NCBI GenBank assembly: GCA_947499145.1
Contig: CANMNB010000005.1
Location: forward strand, 310,001-374,000
Reading direction: 5' to 3'
Source: an uncultured Arachnia sp.
Lineage (GTDB): Bacteria; Actinomycetota; Actinomycetes; Propionibacteriales; Propionibacteriaceae
Length of the DNA: 64,000 nucleotides
Every line of letters begins with the position of its first letter. The first letter of the stretch is position 1. The notes below the pieces were generated by a model, which searched no databases, had not been told where the DNA came from, and saw nothing but the letters and a program-made list of their open reading frames with translations. The position numbers and the translations under genes are program-made. Positions 1 through 8,485 of the stretch are shown piece after piece.

Positions 1-1221
1 GAGTGACTCCCACAGGCACGGTCCGCCGTCCGGCTCCCACCCGACTCCGAAGTCGAGGACCTCACGCCACATCGGGGGGAGGTAGCACAGGTGCCGTTGC
101 TGCCCCGTGTACTCCTGGGTGACCTGCAGCTCGACCGCGATGTTGGTGTCACGCAGCCGCGTGAGCAGTGGGGAGACCGGCTCCCGGGTCTGGAAGTCCA
201 TCGGGCCGTGCTTGACCTGCAGCACGACGTTCTGGGCGAACTGGCCATCGAGTGGTGCGAAGTGGTCGGCGGCGGCCCGCGCACGGTCGGTGCTGCGGTC
301 GCGCCAGTCCTGGAGGTGGTTGTAGACGAAGCAGCGCCAGAACACGCGGCCTCCGTGCGGCGCCAGCGCCTCCGCGAGCATGTTGGCGCCCTCGACGTGG
401 TTGCGGCCGTACTGGAACGGCCCCGGTCGGTTCTCGGAATCGGCCTTCACGACGAAACCCCCGAACCCGTCGATGGCGTCGAAGACCTCTGCAGTGGTCT
501 TCGCCCACCAGCGGCGCACATCCGGGTCCAGAGGATCCGCCGTCTCCGTCGCCCCCACGGTCAAGGGGGAAGCGAAGTTGACGGCCACGTACGGGGTGAT
601 CCCGTACTCCAGCAGGATCCCGGCCAGGCGTGCGAGGTCGTTGCGGCGGCTCATGATGAGGGTCGTCTCGACGTCGTCCACGTTGACGTTGTTGACGCAC
701 AGGGCGTTGATGCCGCAAGCGGCGACGAGGCGGACGTAGTCCCGGAACCGTGACAGGTCGCTGCGCACCTCACCATCGGCGAAGGCGACCGAGGCTCCGG
801 AATACCCGCGCTCCACCGGCCCCATCACGGGGTGGTGGCTCATGTTGTCCCAGTCGTTCAGCATCCGGATCTCGGTGGCGGGCTGCCAGTCGCCCACCCG
901 GATGTGATCCACCCCGTGGACCCACAGCGCGAGGAAGCCACGGACGACCGCCGCGTCGCTGCCGGCGCGCACGTGGAGGCTCTCCCCGTCACGCTCCACG
1001 ACGAAACCGTCGTCCGGCATCCCCCCGGCACGCTCCACCCGCACGGTTCGGACCGAGCCCTGGCGGGGGTTCCTGCTGGCTGCCTGCAGGGCACGATGAT
1101 CGCGAGCGACGACGGCGAGTCCGGCCCCCTCGCCCCGGGTCTCGAGGTGGCACGCGGCCAGCCGGTCGGCATGGGGCCCCCCGAGCCATGCCCAGTCGCC
1201 ATCGGTGAACAGCCCATCCAT
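1..1221 (-). CDS. GH67 alpha-glucuronidase, 3' end cut by window edge
   Basis: This enzyme removes 4-O-methyl-glucuronic acid side groups from xylo-oligosaccharides. The open frame runs off the left edge; 407 codons are visible, against about 680 aa for the family, so the C-terminal part is missing. Translating the strand directly gives the GH67 core: VKADSENRPGP with the likely catalytic acid E263, YGRNHVEGANML at 271-282, then VKHGPMDFQTREPVSP with D342 and VTQEYTGQ with E370. The 28-residue D-to-E spacing matches the known GH67 base pair. No signal peptide is seen, so it acts inside the cell. The start is the outer of two overlapping ATGs (1221), which is the one in frame. It diverges from a LacI regulator and sits near a CE7 esterase, which together point to glucuronoxylan use. 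Confidence 0.9.
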   Translation of the reverse strand, partial: MDGLFTDGDWAWLGGPHADRLAACHLETRGEGAGLAVVARDHRALQAASRNPRQGSVRTVRVERAGGMPDDGFVVERDGESLHVRAGSDAAVVRGFLALWVHGVDHIRVGDWQPATEIRMLNDWDNMSHHPVMGPVERGYSGASVAFADGEVRSDLSRFRDYVRLVAACGINALCVNNVNVDDVETTLIMSRRNDLARLAGILLEYGITPYVAVNFASPLTVGATETADPLDPDVRRWWAKTTAEVFDAIDGFGGFVVKADSENRPGPFQYGRNHVEGANMLAEALAPHGGRVFWRCFVYNHLQDWRDRSTDRARAAADHFAPLDGQFAQNVVLQVKHGPMDFQTREPVSPLLTRLRDTNIAVELQVTQEYTGQQRHLCYLPPMWREVLDFGVGWEPDGGPCLWESL

Positions 1222-1266
1222 CGCTCTCGAACCCCTCGTCGTCGGGAAAGTTTCTTCTCCACCCAA

Positions 1267-1296
1267 AACCTAGGCCGCGCCGTCGGGGTCCTTCAA
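1267..1296 (-). promoter_or_regulatory. Candidate promoter of the alpha-glucuronidase gene
   Basis: On the minus strand, TTGAAG (1296-1291) and TAGGTT (1272-1267) are separated by 18 nt, a plausible sigma-70 pair about 45 nt upstream of the start. A small palindrome, GAAAGTTTC (1247-1255), lies between the box and the gene and could be an operator half-match. This is inferred from pattern only. Confidence 0.4.
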
Positions 1297-1317
1297 CCCC
1301 CACCGGTTGCCAACGCC

Positions 1318-1369
1318 TTGACAAGCACGGGCGCGGGTCCTACCTTCCGGACATGGCAAAGTTGCGCAA
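1318..1369 (+). promoter_or_regulatory. Promoter of the LacI gene with overlapping palindromic operator
   Basis: A perfect TTGACA (1318-1323), a 17-nt spacer and TACCTT (1341-1346) form a good sigma-70 promoter. The palindrome TTGCGCAA (1362-1369, extended as A-TTGCGCAA-T with one mismatched pair) sits just after the expected start of transcription. That is where an autoregulatory LacI operator would be expected. Confidence 0.5.
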
Positions 1370-1395
1370 GTCGACGCGACTGGTTGCCTGCTGAC

Positions 1396-2412
1396 ATGAG
1401 ACCGCCCTCCACCCGCGTCACCATCGTCGCCGTCGCCGACGCCGCCGGGGTCTCGGTCCCCACGGTCTCCAAGGTCCTCAACGGCCGCTCCGACGTCTCG
1501 GCCGACACCCGCGAGCGGGTGGAGGAGGTCATCCGACGACTGGGCTACCAGCGCCGGCCCCGGAAGCACGCCTCGGCCTCCCCCGTGATCGACCTGGTCT
1601 TCAGCCAGATCGAGAGCCTGTGGGCCGTCGAGCTCATCCGTGGTGTGCAGGACGAGGCGCAGCGACGCGGCGCAGGTGTGGTGATCAGCGAGTGCGGCGG
1701 ACAGCGACACCCACGGCAGGAGTGGCTCGAGTCCGTGCTGGAACGGAAGCCGCTCGGGGTCGTTCTCGTCTTCTCCGACCTGACGGGCGAGCAGCGAGCC
1801 CAGCTGGAATCCCGGTCCATCCCCCACGTGGTCGTCGATCCGGCGGGCGACCCCCACGGCTCCACGCCCTCGATCGGCAGCTCGCACTTCGTGGGCGGCC
1901 GACTGGCCACGCAGCACCTCATCGAGCTGGGGCATCGCCGCATCGCGGCGATCTCGGGACGCATGGACACCATTGCGGGGCGCTCCCGGCTGGCGGCCTT
2001 CCGCGACGCCATGACGGAGGCCGGCATCGGCGTGGATGAGGAACTCGTGCGCCACGGCGCGTTCACGACCGCGTCCGGATTGGAGCACGGCACGGCCCTG
2101 CTGAGCCTCCCCTCCCCACCGACAGCGATCGTTGCGGGATCCGACCTCCAGGCCATCGGCGTCTACCAGGCGGCTGCGCAGACGGGCGTGCGCATCCCGC
2201 GCGACCTGTCCGTCGTCGGGTACGACGGCCTCGAGTCCACGAAGTGGCTGACCCCCCAGCTCACAACGGTCCGCCAGCCCCTGCGACAGATGGGTGAGAT
2301 CGCAACCGCGATGGTGCTGCGGGCCGCCCGTGGCGAGACCTCCGATGCACCCGGCGTGGAGCTGGCCGTATCCTTCGTCGAGCGGGAATCCACCGCGCCA
2401 CCGAGTCATTGA
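1396..2412 (+). CDS. LacI family transcriptional regulator
   Basis: This is a 338-aa sugar-responsive repressor. The N-terminal helix-turn-helix (VTIVAVADAAGVSVPTVSKVLNG) is the LacI type, followed by the hinge helix region and a periplasmic-binding-protein-like sensor domain (about residues 65-338) ending in the usual PTTIVAGSD-like and VVGYDGLE segments. The ATG at 1396 is chosen because the frame is open far upstream but LacI homology starts here, and a good promoter ends just before it. It lies between the divergent GH67 gene and the downstream CE7 esterase, so xylan-derived or glucuronate sugars are the likely inducers. The exact ligand cannot be read from sequence. Confidence 0.92.
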   Translation: MRPPSTRVTIVAVADAAGVSVPTVSKVLNGRSDVSADTRERVEEVIRRLGYQRRPRKHASASPVIDLVFSQIESLWAVELIRGVQDEAQRRGAGVVISECGGQRHPRQEWLESVLERKPLGVVLVFSDLTGEQRAQLESRSIPHVVVDPAGDPHGSTPSIGSSHFVGGRLATQHLIELGHRRIAAISGRMDTIAGRSRLAAFRDAMTEAGIGVDEELVRHGAFTTASGLEHGTALLSLPSPPTAIVAGSDLQAIGVYQAAAQTGVRIPRDLSVVGYDGLESTKWLTPQLTTVRQPLRQMGEIATAMVLRAARGETSDAPGVELAVSFVERESTAPPSH

Positions 2413-2452
2413 CCGACCGGACCACCACAACCCCGAGGAGCACGAAAGCCCC

Positions 2453-3445
2453 ATGGCCTTCTTCGACATGTCCCCCCAGGCCCTGACCGAGTACCGGCCC
2501 GAATTGCCCGAACCCGCCGACTTGGACGATTTCTGGGCACGGACGTTCGCCGAGCACGCCGCCTCCGACGTCGACCTGCAGTGCGAGCAGGTCGAGACCT
2601 ACATGACACTGATCGACGTCTGGTCGATCTCCTGGAACGGTTACGACGACCACCGAGTCAACGGATGGCTGTTGCTGCCCAAGGGCGCGGAGGGTCCGCT
2701 GCCGACGGTGATCCAGTACACCGGCTACTCGATCGGGCGCGGCATGCCCTTCGACAAGACCAGCTACGCGCTGGGCGGCTGGGCCCACTTCGTCATCGAC
2801 GCCCGCGGCCAGGGCTGGGCGAGCCCCAGCCTGCACGAGACCACCGATGACACCCACGGGCGCACCGGAGGTGCCGTGCCGGGCGTCATGACGAGCGGCA
2901 TCCTCGACAAGGACGAGTACTACTACCGTCGCCTCTACGTCGATGCCACGCGCCTCGCTCAGGCAGCGGCCAGCCACGACGCCGTCGATGCGTCCCGGAT
3001 CGTGGTCGCGGGCGGCAGCCAGGGCGGCGCCATGGCGCTGGCCGCGGTGTCGTTGGCCGAGCACCTCGGGGTCAGCATCGCGGGGTGCAGCGCCGAGGTG
3101 CCGTTCCTGTGCGACTTCCCGCGCGCCATCGGGCTCACCGATGCCTACCCCTACAAGGAGGTGGCCGACTACCTCGCCGTCTTCCCGCAGCACCGCGACA
3201 AGGCGATGGAGACCCTGTCCTACTTCGACTGCGCGATCCTGGCCCGTCGGGCGCAGGCCCCGGCGTTGTTCTCGGTGGGCCTGATGGACACGATCACACC
3301 ACCCTCAACGGTCTACGCCGCCTACAACACCTACGCGGGGAGCCCGAAGGCCATCGAGGTCTACCCCTTCAACGGCCACGAGGGCGGCCGCGGCTACCAG
3401 GTCCAGCGCATCATGGAGTGGCTCCAGGAACTGTTCGCCGGCTAG
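2453..3445 (+). CDS. CE7 acetyl xylan esterase / cephalosporin-C deacetylase
   Basis: An alpha/beta hydrolase (330 aa, usual family length about 320) that removes acetyl groups from xylo-oligosaccharides; family members also deacetylate cephalosporin C. The CE7 hallmarks are present: RGQ at 118-120, the nucleophile elbow GGSQGG with S189, the acid D279 (LMDT) and H309 in NGHEGG. There is no signal peptide, as is normal for these cytoplasmic enzymes. The ATG at 2453 has GAGGAG about 13 nt upstream; the longer open frame overlaps the regulator and is not homologous. It lies 40 nt after the LacI gene in the same direction, so the two are probably co-transcribed. Its 3' end overlaps the convergent binding-protein gene by 4 nt. 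Confidence 0.92.
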   Translation: MAFFDMSPQALTEYRPELPEPADLDDFWARTFAEHAASDVDLQCEQVETYMTLIDVWSISWNGYDDHRVNGWLLLPKGAEGPLPTVIQYTGYSIGRGMPFDKTSYALGGWAHFVIDARGQGWASPSLHETTDDTHGRTGGAVPGVMTSGILDKDEYYYRRLYVDATRLAQAAASHDAVDASRIVVAGGSQGGAMALAAVSLAEHLGVSIAGCSAEVPFLCDFPRAIGLTDAYPYKEVADYLAVFPQHRDKAMETLSYFDCAILARRAQAPALFSVGLMDTITPPSTVYAAYNTYAGSPKAIEVYPFNGHEGGRGYQVQRIMEWLQELFAG

Positions 3446-4434
3446 GGCTGGATCACGGTCTCGTCAGCCGGCGGGCTGTCGATGATGCCCGCGTCAGCAA
3501 GGAACTGCCCCATCCGCTGGAAGGCATCCGGGTCGACGGCGACACTCACCTCGCCGTCGACCAGCCACAGCCGCGTCGTCGCCTCCAGCACGGCCTCAGC
3601 GGCGGCGCGCTGTTCCGGGTCCGCGAGCGTGGGGACCTCGCGTTCCGTGGCCTCGAGCGCCGCCTCGGGGTCCGCCACGACTCGCCGCTCGGCCTCCGCC
3701 ATGGCGTCGGCGAGCCGCCGCAACACGTCCTCCTCGTGGCGCCCGGCCACGGTGACAAGGCCGGGACCCACCAGGGAGGGCTCACCCTCGTCCTGCACGG
3801 GAAGTGCGACGACGTCGAAGCCCGCAGTGGCAAACTGCACCGCCTCGTTGTTGCTGTAGCCGACCACGGCGTCCACCTCGCCCGTGGTGAGCGCACTGAC
3901 CTGGGTGTAGCCGATGTCGACGAGGTCGATGTCGTCCTCCGAGAGTCCCGCATCGTCCAGGGCCGCGAGGATGCCGTAGTAGTTGGACCCGAAGTGCCCG
4001 GGCAGTCCCACGCTCAGGCCCTCCAGGTCGGGGACGGAGTCGATCCCGGAGTCGGCCGGGGCGAGGATCACGACGGGAAACTCCTGGTAGCTCGTCGCGA
4101 ACGTCCTGAGATCAGGCGCGCTCGTGGAGGCCACGACCGCCTCGTCGGAGGAGGCGAAGACCACGTCCTCCTCGCCCGACAGCAAAGCCCCGAACGCGTC
4201 CTCCTGCATGCCGTGGTGCCGAAGCGTCACGTCGAGCCCGTGCTCGGCGAAGATCCCCTCCTCCACCCCGACGTAGAACGGGCTGAACTGCACATTCGGG
4301 ATGAACGTCATCCCGACGGTCAGGGGAACCTGTTCCTCGGGGGCGGCCTCGCCCGTGGCGTCGGGTGAGCAACCGACGACGGCGAGCGCGCCGACGACGG
4401 CGAGGCCCAGGAAGGTGCGGCGGGACGGTGTCAT
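3442..4434 (-). CDS. ribY: NMT1/ThiY-like lipoprotein, flavin or precursor importer binding protein
   Basis: A 330-aa substrate-binding lipoprotein of the NMT1/THI5 fold. The N-terminus carries a twin-arginine motif (SRRTFLG) and a lipobox ending in VVGC, so the mature protein probably starts at C22 and is Tat-exported and lipid-anchored. VGMTFIPNVQFSPFYVGVEEG is the ThiY-type opening. ThiY relatives bind pyrimidine or flavin compounds. Its position behind an FMN riboswitch, together with a ThiX-like permease, argues for riboflavin rather than thiamine precursors, as proposed for RibXY systems. It overlaps the permease by 4 nt. No ATPase gene is adjacent. Confidence 0.75.
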   Translation of the reverse strand: MTPSRRTFLGLAVVGALAVVGCSPDATGEAAPEEQVPLTVGMTFIPNVQFSPFYVGVEEGIFAEHGLDVTLRHHGMQEDAFGALLSGEEDVVFASSDEAVVASTSAPDLRTFATSYQEFPVVILAPADSGIDSVPDLEGLSVGLPGHFGSNYYGILAALDDAGLSEDDIDLVDIGYTQVSALTTGEVDAVVGYSNNEAVQFATAGFDVVALPVQDEGEPSLVGPGLVTVAGRHEEDVLRRLADAMAEAERRVVADPEAALEATEREVPTLADPEQRAAAEAVLEATTRLWLVDGEVSVAVDPDAFQRMGQFLADAGIIDSPPADETVIQP

Positions 4435-5276
4435 GAGGTTTCTCCTTGGAGGCGGTGCACGCTGGCGCGTTCGGCCGCGTGGATGAGGGCCTGCAGGACC
4501 AGTGCGACCGCGACGATCCAGACGAGGACGGCGAAGACGCCGACGGTGTCGGCGGCCTCGCGGGAAATGGTGAGCAGGGTGCCGAGGCCGGCGCCGCCCA
4601 TGACGAACTCACCGACGATGGCGCCGGTCATCGACAGGACGAATCCGGCGCGGATGCCGGCGAGGATCGCGGGAGCCGCGATGGGGAGTTCGACGTGCCA
4701 GAGCCGCTGCCAGAACTGGGCCCCGTCGAGCCAGGCATGCTCAATGACGCGCATGTCCAGCGACCGGAGCCCGACCAGCGTCGTGGTGATCATCGGGAAG
4801 AAGGCGATGACGGCGCACAGCACGGCGATCGGTACGGTGCCGTAGCCGATCCACAGCACCAGCAGGGGCGCCACGGCCACCAGCGGGACGGTCTGGGAGA
4901 ACGCCACAAAGGGTTCGAACACGGCGGACAGCAGCCGGGAGTGGGCCATGCCGATCCCGAGCGGCAGGGCGACCGCGACCGCGAACGCGCTGCCGAGCAG
5001 CGCCGCACCGACGGTGGGCCACAGGTAGCGCCAGATGATCCCGTTGGCGGTCCAGTCCACCAGTCGCCGGACGACGGCGCCGGGCTCGGGCAGCAGGATC
5101 GGGGTGACTCCCCCGGCGGCGGTCACGGCCCACCAGAGCGCCAGGACGAGGAGCAGCGCCACGGTGGCGGGCACCCAGCGCTCTGGACCGCGCTCCGGTC
5201 GGGTGCGGCCCGGGTAGGCGGACCACACCCCGGCACGCGCGACGCGGCGGGCGGGACCATGCCCTGCGGGAGACAT
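4431..5276 (-). CDS. ribX: ABC transporter permease, RibX/ThiX-like
   Basis: A 281-aa inner-membrane permease of the BPD_transp_1 family with about six membrane segments (first at VALLLVLALWWAVTAAGGV) and the ATPase-contact EAA-like loop near EHAWLDGAQFWQRLWHVELPIAAP. The reading frame stays open back into the riboswitch. The ATG at 5276 is chosen because it follows the aptamer and has AAGGAG (5295-5290) 13 nt upstream, while upstream residues are the translated riboswitch. It forms an operon with the downstream binding protein. Regulation by FMN is inferred from the leader. A shared ATPase encoded elsewhere must power it. Confidence 0.8.
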   Translation of the reverse strand: MSPAGHGPARRVARAGVWSAYPGRTRPERGPERWVPATVALLLVLALWWAVTAAGGVTPILLPEPGAVVRRLVDWTANGIIWRYLWPTVGAALLGSAFAVAVALPLGIGMAHSRLLSAVFEPFVAFSQTVPLVAVAPLLVLWIGYGTVPIAVLCAVIAFFPMITTTLVGLRSLDMRVIEHAWLDGAQFWQRLWHVELPIAAPAILAGIRAGFVLSMTGAIVGEFVMGGAGLGTLLTISREAADTVGVFAVLVWIVAVALVLQALIHAAERASVHRLQGETS

Positions 5277-5283
5277 CAAAGAA

Positions 5284-5312
5284 CCCCGGCTCCTTCGACT
5301 CAGGTCCCGGGG
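5284..5312 (-). promoter_or_regulatory. Candidate ribosome-site sequestering hairpin of the FMN riboswitch
   Basis: On the minus strand CCCCGG (5312-5307) can pair with CCGGGG (5289-5284). The loop contains the AAGGAG ribosome site of the permease gene, directly next to the 3' arm. No U-tract follows, so translational rather than transcriptional control is the simpler reading. This is inference from base pairing alone. Confidence 0.4.
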
Positions 5313-5354
5313 TGCGCAACTGGACGCCGTGGGCGCATGCACACGTCGTCCACC

Positions 5355-5485
5355 GACGCGTTCCTCCCATCCAGACTTTGACTGTCGGCCCCGGAATTCC
5401 ACCGAGTCAACCTGTTGGCCCAAGGGCCGCGAGGGTCGCGGGCTGTCACCGCCGGTTCGGACTTTCACCGACCCCGGAACACGTT
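5355..5485 (-). promoter_or_regulatory. FMN riboswitch (RFN element)
   Basis: The minus strand has the conserved RFN blocks in order: GGTGAAAGTCCGAACCGGCGG, GTGACAGCCCGCGA, GGTTGACTCGGTGGAATTCC, then CCGACAGTCAAAGTCTGGATGG. The closing stem P1 can form between GTTCC (5480-5476) and GGAAC (5364-5360). This aptamer binds flavin mononucleotide and normally turns genes off when FMN is plentiful. It lies between glnE and the ABC permease gene and so controls the importer. Confidence 0.95.
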
Positions 5486-5497
5486 GTGTTGCCACAA

Positions 5498-5526
5498 ATC
5501 GTAGCACCGCCCCCGGAGGTGCTCAG
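5498..5526 (-). promoter_or_regulatory. Candidate promoter for the FMN riboswitch transcript
   Basis: CTGAGC (5526-5521) and TACGAT (5503-5498) on the minus strand are 17 nt apart. The -35-like box overlaps the glnE stop codon. Transcription would begin near 5491, just before the aptamer. The -10 is good and the -35 weak. Confidence 0.45.
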
Positions 5527-8447
5527 GACCCCCAGAACACCTGGTCGACGACCTGGTAGGCCCGGCGCATCACCCGACGGGTGTCCTCGACCAGTTGGGA
5601 GGACTGGGCGTGGGAGTACCCGAGGAGCTCCGCGACCGTCGCGAGCTCCCGGTAGTCATGGGGCAGGGCATCGGTGGCGCGGCCGCGGGCCAGCATGATC
5701 GCGTTGCGCAGCCGGCTGACGTGCGCCCAGGCCGTGCGGAGGTCCGTGGCCTGTCTCCGGGTGAGCAGTTCCGCCTCCTCGGCCGCGGCCAGCGCGGTCA
5801 GCGTCGAGGTGGTGCGCAACGCTCCGACGTCGTGGGCATGCCGCAGCTGGAGCAACTGGATGGTCCACTCGACGTCCGAGAGTCCTCCCTGTCCCAGCTT
5901 GAGGTGCCGTTCCTTGGGCACGCCCCGGGGGATGCGCTCGGTCTCCATCCGTGACTTGAGGCGACGGATCTCGACCACCTGGGCCGGGCGGAGGCCCGCC
6001 GTCGGGTAGCGCAGGGAGTCCAGGCCCTCGATGAGCCGAACAGCCAGCGCGCGGTCCCCTGCGGCGGCGCGGGCCCGGAGCATGGCCTGTGCCTCCCAGG
6101 TCGACGACCACTTCTCGTAGTAGGCGAGGTAGGAGGACAGGGTGCGCACCTGGGGCCCGCCCTTGCCCTCGGGCCTCAGATCCGTGTCGATGTCGAGGGC
6201 CGGGTCGGGGCCCGGCTTGCTGAGAATGTCCGAGGCCCGGCGCACGAGCGCGGTGGCGGCGGCGAGACCGTCACCATCCACGTCCTCGGGCACCACGAAC
6301 ATCGCGTCGGCGTCCGAGGAGTAGCTCATCTCCCGGCCTCCCCATCGGCCGAGGGCCACCACCCCCACCGCCGGAGCGTCGATGCTGCGCCGGGCGATCC
6401 GCAGGGCGGCGTCGACCGATGCCGACGCCAGGTCCGACAGCGCGGCGGATACCCCGTCGAGGGTCACGTTTCCGAGGACGTCCGCCAGGGCGATCCGGCA
6501 CAGCTCGGCTCTCCGCAGGGCACGCACCGAGGCGACGGCCCCATCCTCGTCGGCGTTGCGATCCACGGCGCGGCCGAGCGCCTCCGAGAGCATCTCCGCA
6601 CTGCGTGGCTGCAGTTCCTCCTGGCTGGCCAGCATCTGGATCATCTCGGGGGCACGCTTCAGCAGGTCGACGACGTACCGGCTGGACGCTGCGATTCGGG
6701 CCAGTCGCTGGGCCATGAAGCCCTCGTCCCGCAGGGCCCGCAGGTACCAGCTGCTGCTGCCCAGGGCCTCGGACAGCTGCCGGAACGCGAGCAGTCCGAA
6801 GTCCGGGTTGGGTCCCTCCGCGAACCAGCCGAGCATGGCCGGCATGAGCTGGCGCTGGATCTCAGCCCGTCGGCTGCTGCCCTGTGTCAGGGCCTGGATG
6901 TGGCCGAGCGCGGAGCGTGGATCGATGAAGCCCAAGGCACGCATTCGTTCCTCCGCGGCACGCGGCGTCAGGCGGAGGGTGTCCGCCGAGACGGTCGTCA
7001 CAGCGTCGAGGAGGGGCGAGAAGAAGATCCGCTGGTGGAGCCGTTCGACGGTGCGTCGGCTGGAGCGCCAGCGCCCCAGGAGCTCGTCGGTGGTCATCCC
7101 CAGGCTCCGCGCCACGTGGGTCAGGGCCACGGCATCGTCGGGGACGAGGTGCGTACGACGGAGGTGGCGAAGTTGGACACGATGCTCGAGCACTCGTTGG
7201 AAGCGGTACGCGGCCTCCAGTTCAGCACCATCGGTACGCCCGATGTAGCCGGTCAGCACGAGGGCCGCGAGACCCTCGAAGGTGCCGCGGACGCGGATGC
7301 GCTCGTCGCCACGCCCGTGGACCAACTGCAGGAGTTGGGCGGAGAATTCGGTGTCGCGCAGGCCACCGGAGGAGAGTTTGATGTCCCGGTCGGTCTGCTT
7401 GGGTGGGATCAACGAGATCACCCGCTGCCGCATGGCTCGCACCTGTGGCAGGAATCCCTCCCGCTGGCCCGCCTCCCACACGAGCGGGGCGACCATGTCG
7501 CAGAACTCCTGCCCCAGTGACAGGTCGCCGGCAGCCGGACGTGCCTTGAGGAGCGCCTGGAACTCCCAGTTGGCGGCCCATTTGGTGTAGTAGGCGCGAC
7601 AGGACTCGACCGTCCGGACGAGCGGGCCGGCCTTGCCCTCGGGGCGCAGGGCGGCATCGATCGGCCAGATGGTTCCCTCAGCGGTGTGGGCTGAGCAGAT
7701 CCGGGCCAGCGCCCCCGCGAGCCGGGTCCCCACCAGCATCGCCTCGTCCGTGGTGACGCCCTCGGCGGGCTCGGCCACGTGGATCACGTCCACGTCGGAG
7801 ACGTAGTTCAGTTCGCGGGCGCCCGTCTTCCCCATCGCCACGACTGCGAGTCGAACCGACTCCCACCCGCGCACCTCCGAGCGCGCGATCGCCAGGGCGG
7901 AGTCGAGGACGGCATCAGCGACGTCCGAGAGCTCGGCGCCCGTGCGGTGCACGATCTCCACCGGATCGGTCGAGCCGAGGTCCCGGGCCGCGATCTCGCA
8001 GATGGCGCGATGGTAGGCCACTCGCAGGACATCCGCGTCGGCGAGGGCCACCCCCTGGTCGTCACGGGGAATGCGTTCGCGGAAGAACTCTGTCCAGCCG
8101 GCCGCACCCCGCCCCTGCTCAGGTAGTTGCTGGAGTCCACGCACCTCCGCCGGGTGGCGGGCGAGGAACCGGGCGAGGAGGTCGGAGGCCCCGGCGACCA
8201 GGACCACCCGACGGAGCCACCCGGGGTCGGCGCGCAGGTCGTGCCACACCTCAGGCGCCTCCTCCGCGATGCGGGCCAGCGCCTCGAGGGCCTGGTCGCG
8301 GTTGGCCGCCGGTTCCAGCGCCTCCAGCGCGAGCCCGGTCTCTCCCCCGGAACGCTCGGTCCAGCGCTCCCAGAGCGTGGCCGCCGTCCCCGGGGAGTCG
8401 AAGCCGCGCCGGGCGAAGTCCCCTGAGGCGCTGCGGAGCCTGCTCAT
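5523..8447 (-). CDS. glnE: Bifunctional glutamine synthetase adenylyltransferase/adenylyl-removing enzyme
   Basis: A 974-aa enzyme that adenylylates and deadenylylates glutamine synthetase according to nitrogen status. It has two nucleotidyltransferase domains: the N-terminal adenylyl-removing domain with GKTGARELNYVSDVDV (about 206-221) and the C-terminal adenylylating domain with GRWGGREMSYSSDADA (about 695-710); both keep the paired acidic metal ligands (DVD, DAD). The PII-responsive linker regions and full length are intact. It diverges from the SCP2-like gene with short spacing, and glnA2 lies about 1.2 kb upstream on the same strand. The nearby GlnA2 lacks an obvious adenylylation tyrosine, so its target is probably a GlnA1 outside this window. 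Confidence 0.95.
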   Translation of the reverse strand: MSRLRSASGDFARRGFDSPGTAATLWERWTERSGGETGLALEALEPAANRDQALEALARIAEEAPEVWHDLRADPGWLRRVVLVAGASDLLARFLARHPAEVRGLQQLPEQGRGAAGWTEFFRERIPRDDQGVALADADVLRVAYHRAICEIAARDLGSTDPVEIVHRTGAELSDVADAVLDSALAIARSEVRGWESVRLAVVAMGKTGARELNYVSDVDVIHVAEPAEGVTTDEAMLVGTRLAGALARICSAHTAEGTIWPIDAALRPEGKAGPLVRTVESCRAYYTKWAANWEFQALLKARPAAGDLSLGQEFCDMVAPLVWEAGQREGFLPQVRAMRQRVISLIPPKQTDRDIKLSSGGLRDTEFSAQLLQLVHGRGDERIRVRGTFEGLAALVLTGYIGRTDGAELEAAYRFQRVLEHRVQLRHLRRTHLVPDDAVALTHVARSLGMTTDELLGRWRSSRRTVERLHQRIFFSPLLDAVTTVSADTLRLTPRAAEERMRALGFIDPRSALGHIQALTQGSSRRAEIQRQLMPAMLGWFAEGPNPDFGLLAFRQLSEALGSSSWYLRALRDEGFMAQRLARIAASSRYVVDLLKRAPEMIQMLASQEELQPRSAEMLSEALGRAVDRNADEDGAVASVRALRRAELCRIALADVLGNVTLDGVSAALSDLASASVDAALRIARRSIDAPAVGVVALGRWGGREMSYSSDADAMFVVPEDVDGDGLAAATALVRRASDILSKPGPDPALDIDTDLRPEGKGGPQVRTLSSYLAYYEKWSSTWEAQAMLRARAAAGDRALAVRLIEGLDSLRYPTAGLRPAQVVEIRRLKSRMETERIPRGVPKERHLKLGQGGLSDVEWTIQLLQLRHAHDVGALRTTSTLTALAAAEEAELLTRRQATDLRTAWAHVSRLRNAIMLARGRATDALPHDYRELATVAELLGYSHAQSSQLVEDTRRVMRRAYQVVDQVFWGS

Positions 8448-8472
8448 GCGGCCAGCCTAGTCTCGCGTGGGC

Positions 8473-8478
8473 TAGCCT
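8473..8478 (+). promoter_or_regulatory. -10 box, leaderless start of the SCP2-like gene
   Basis: TAGCCT ends exactly 7 nt before the GTG at 8486, the spacing expected when transcription begins at the start codon. No ribosome-binding sequence is seen. Confidence 0.5.
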
Positions 8479-8485
8479 GTGCTGC

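Noticed and set aside
3442-5503. Thiamine (TPP) uptake, suggested by ThiX/ThiY similarity
   Set aside because: The leader lacks THI-box sequences and instead has all RFN blocks, so flavin control is favoured.
4431-5507. A 358-aa permease starting inside the FMN riboswitch
   Set aside because: The first 77 residues are a translation of the aptamer; the ATG at 5276 follows the riboswitch and a ribosome site.
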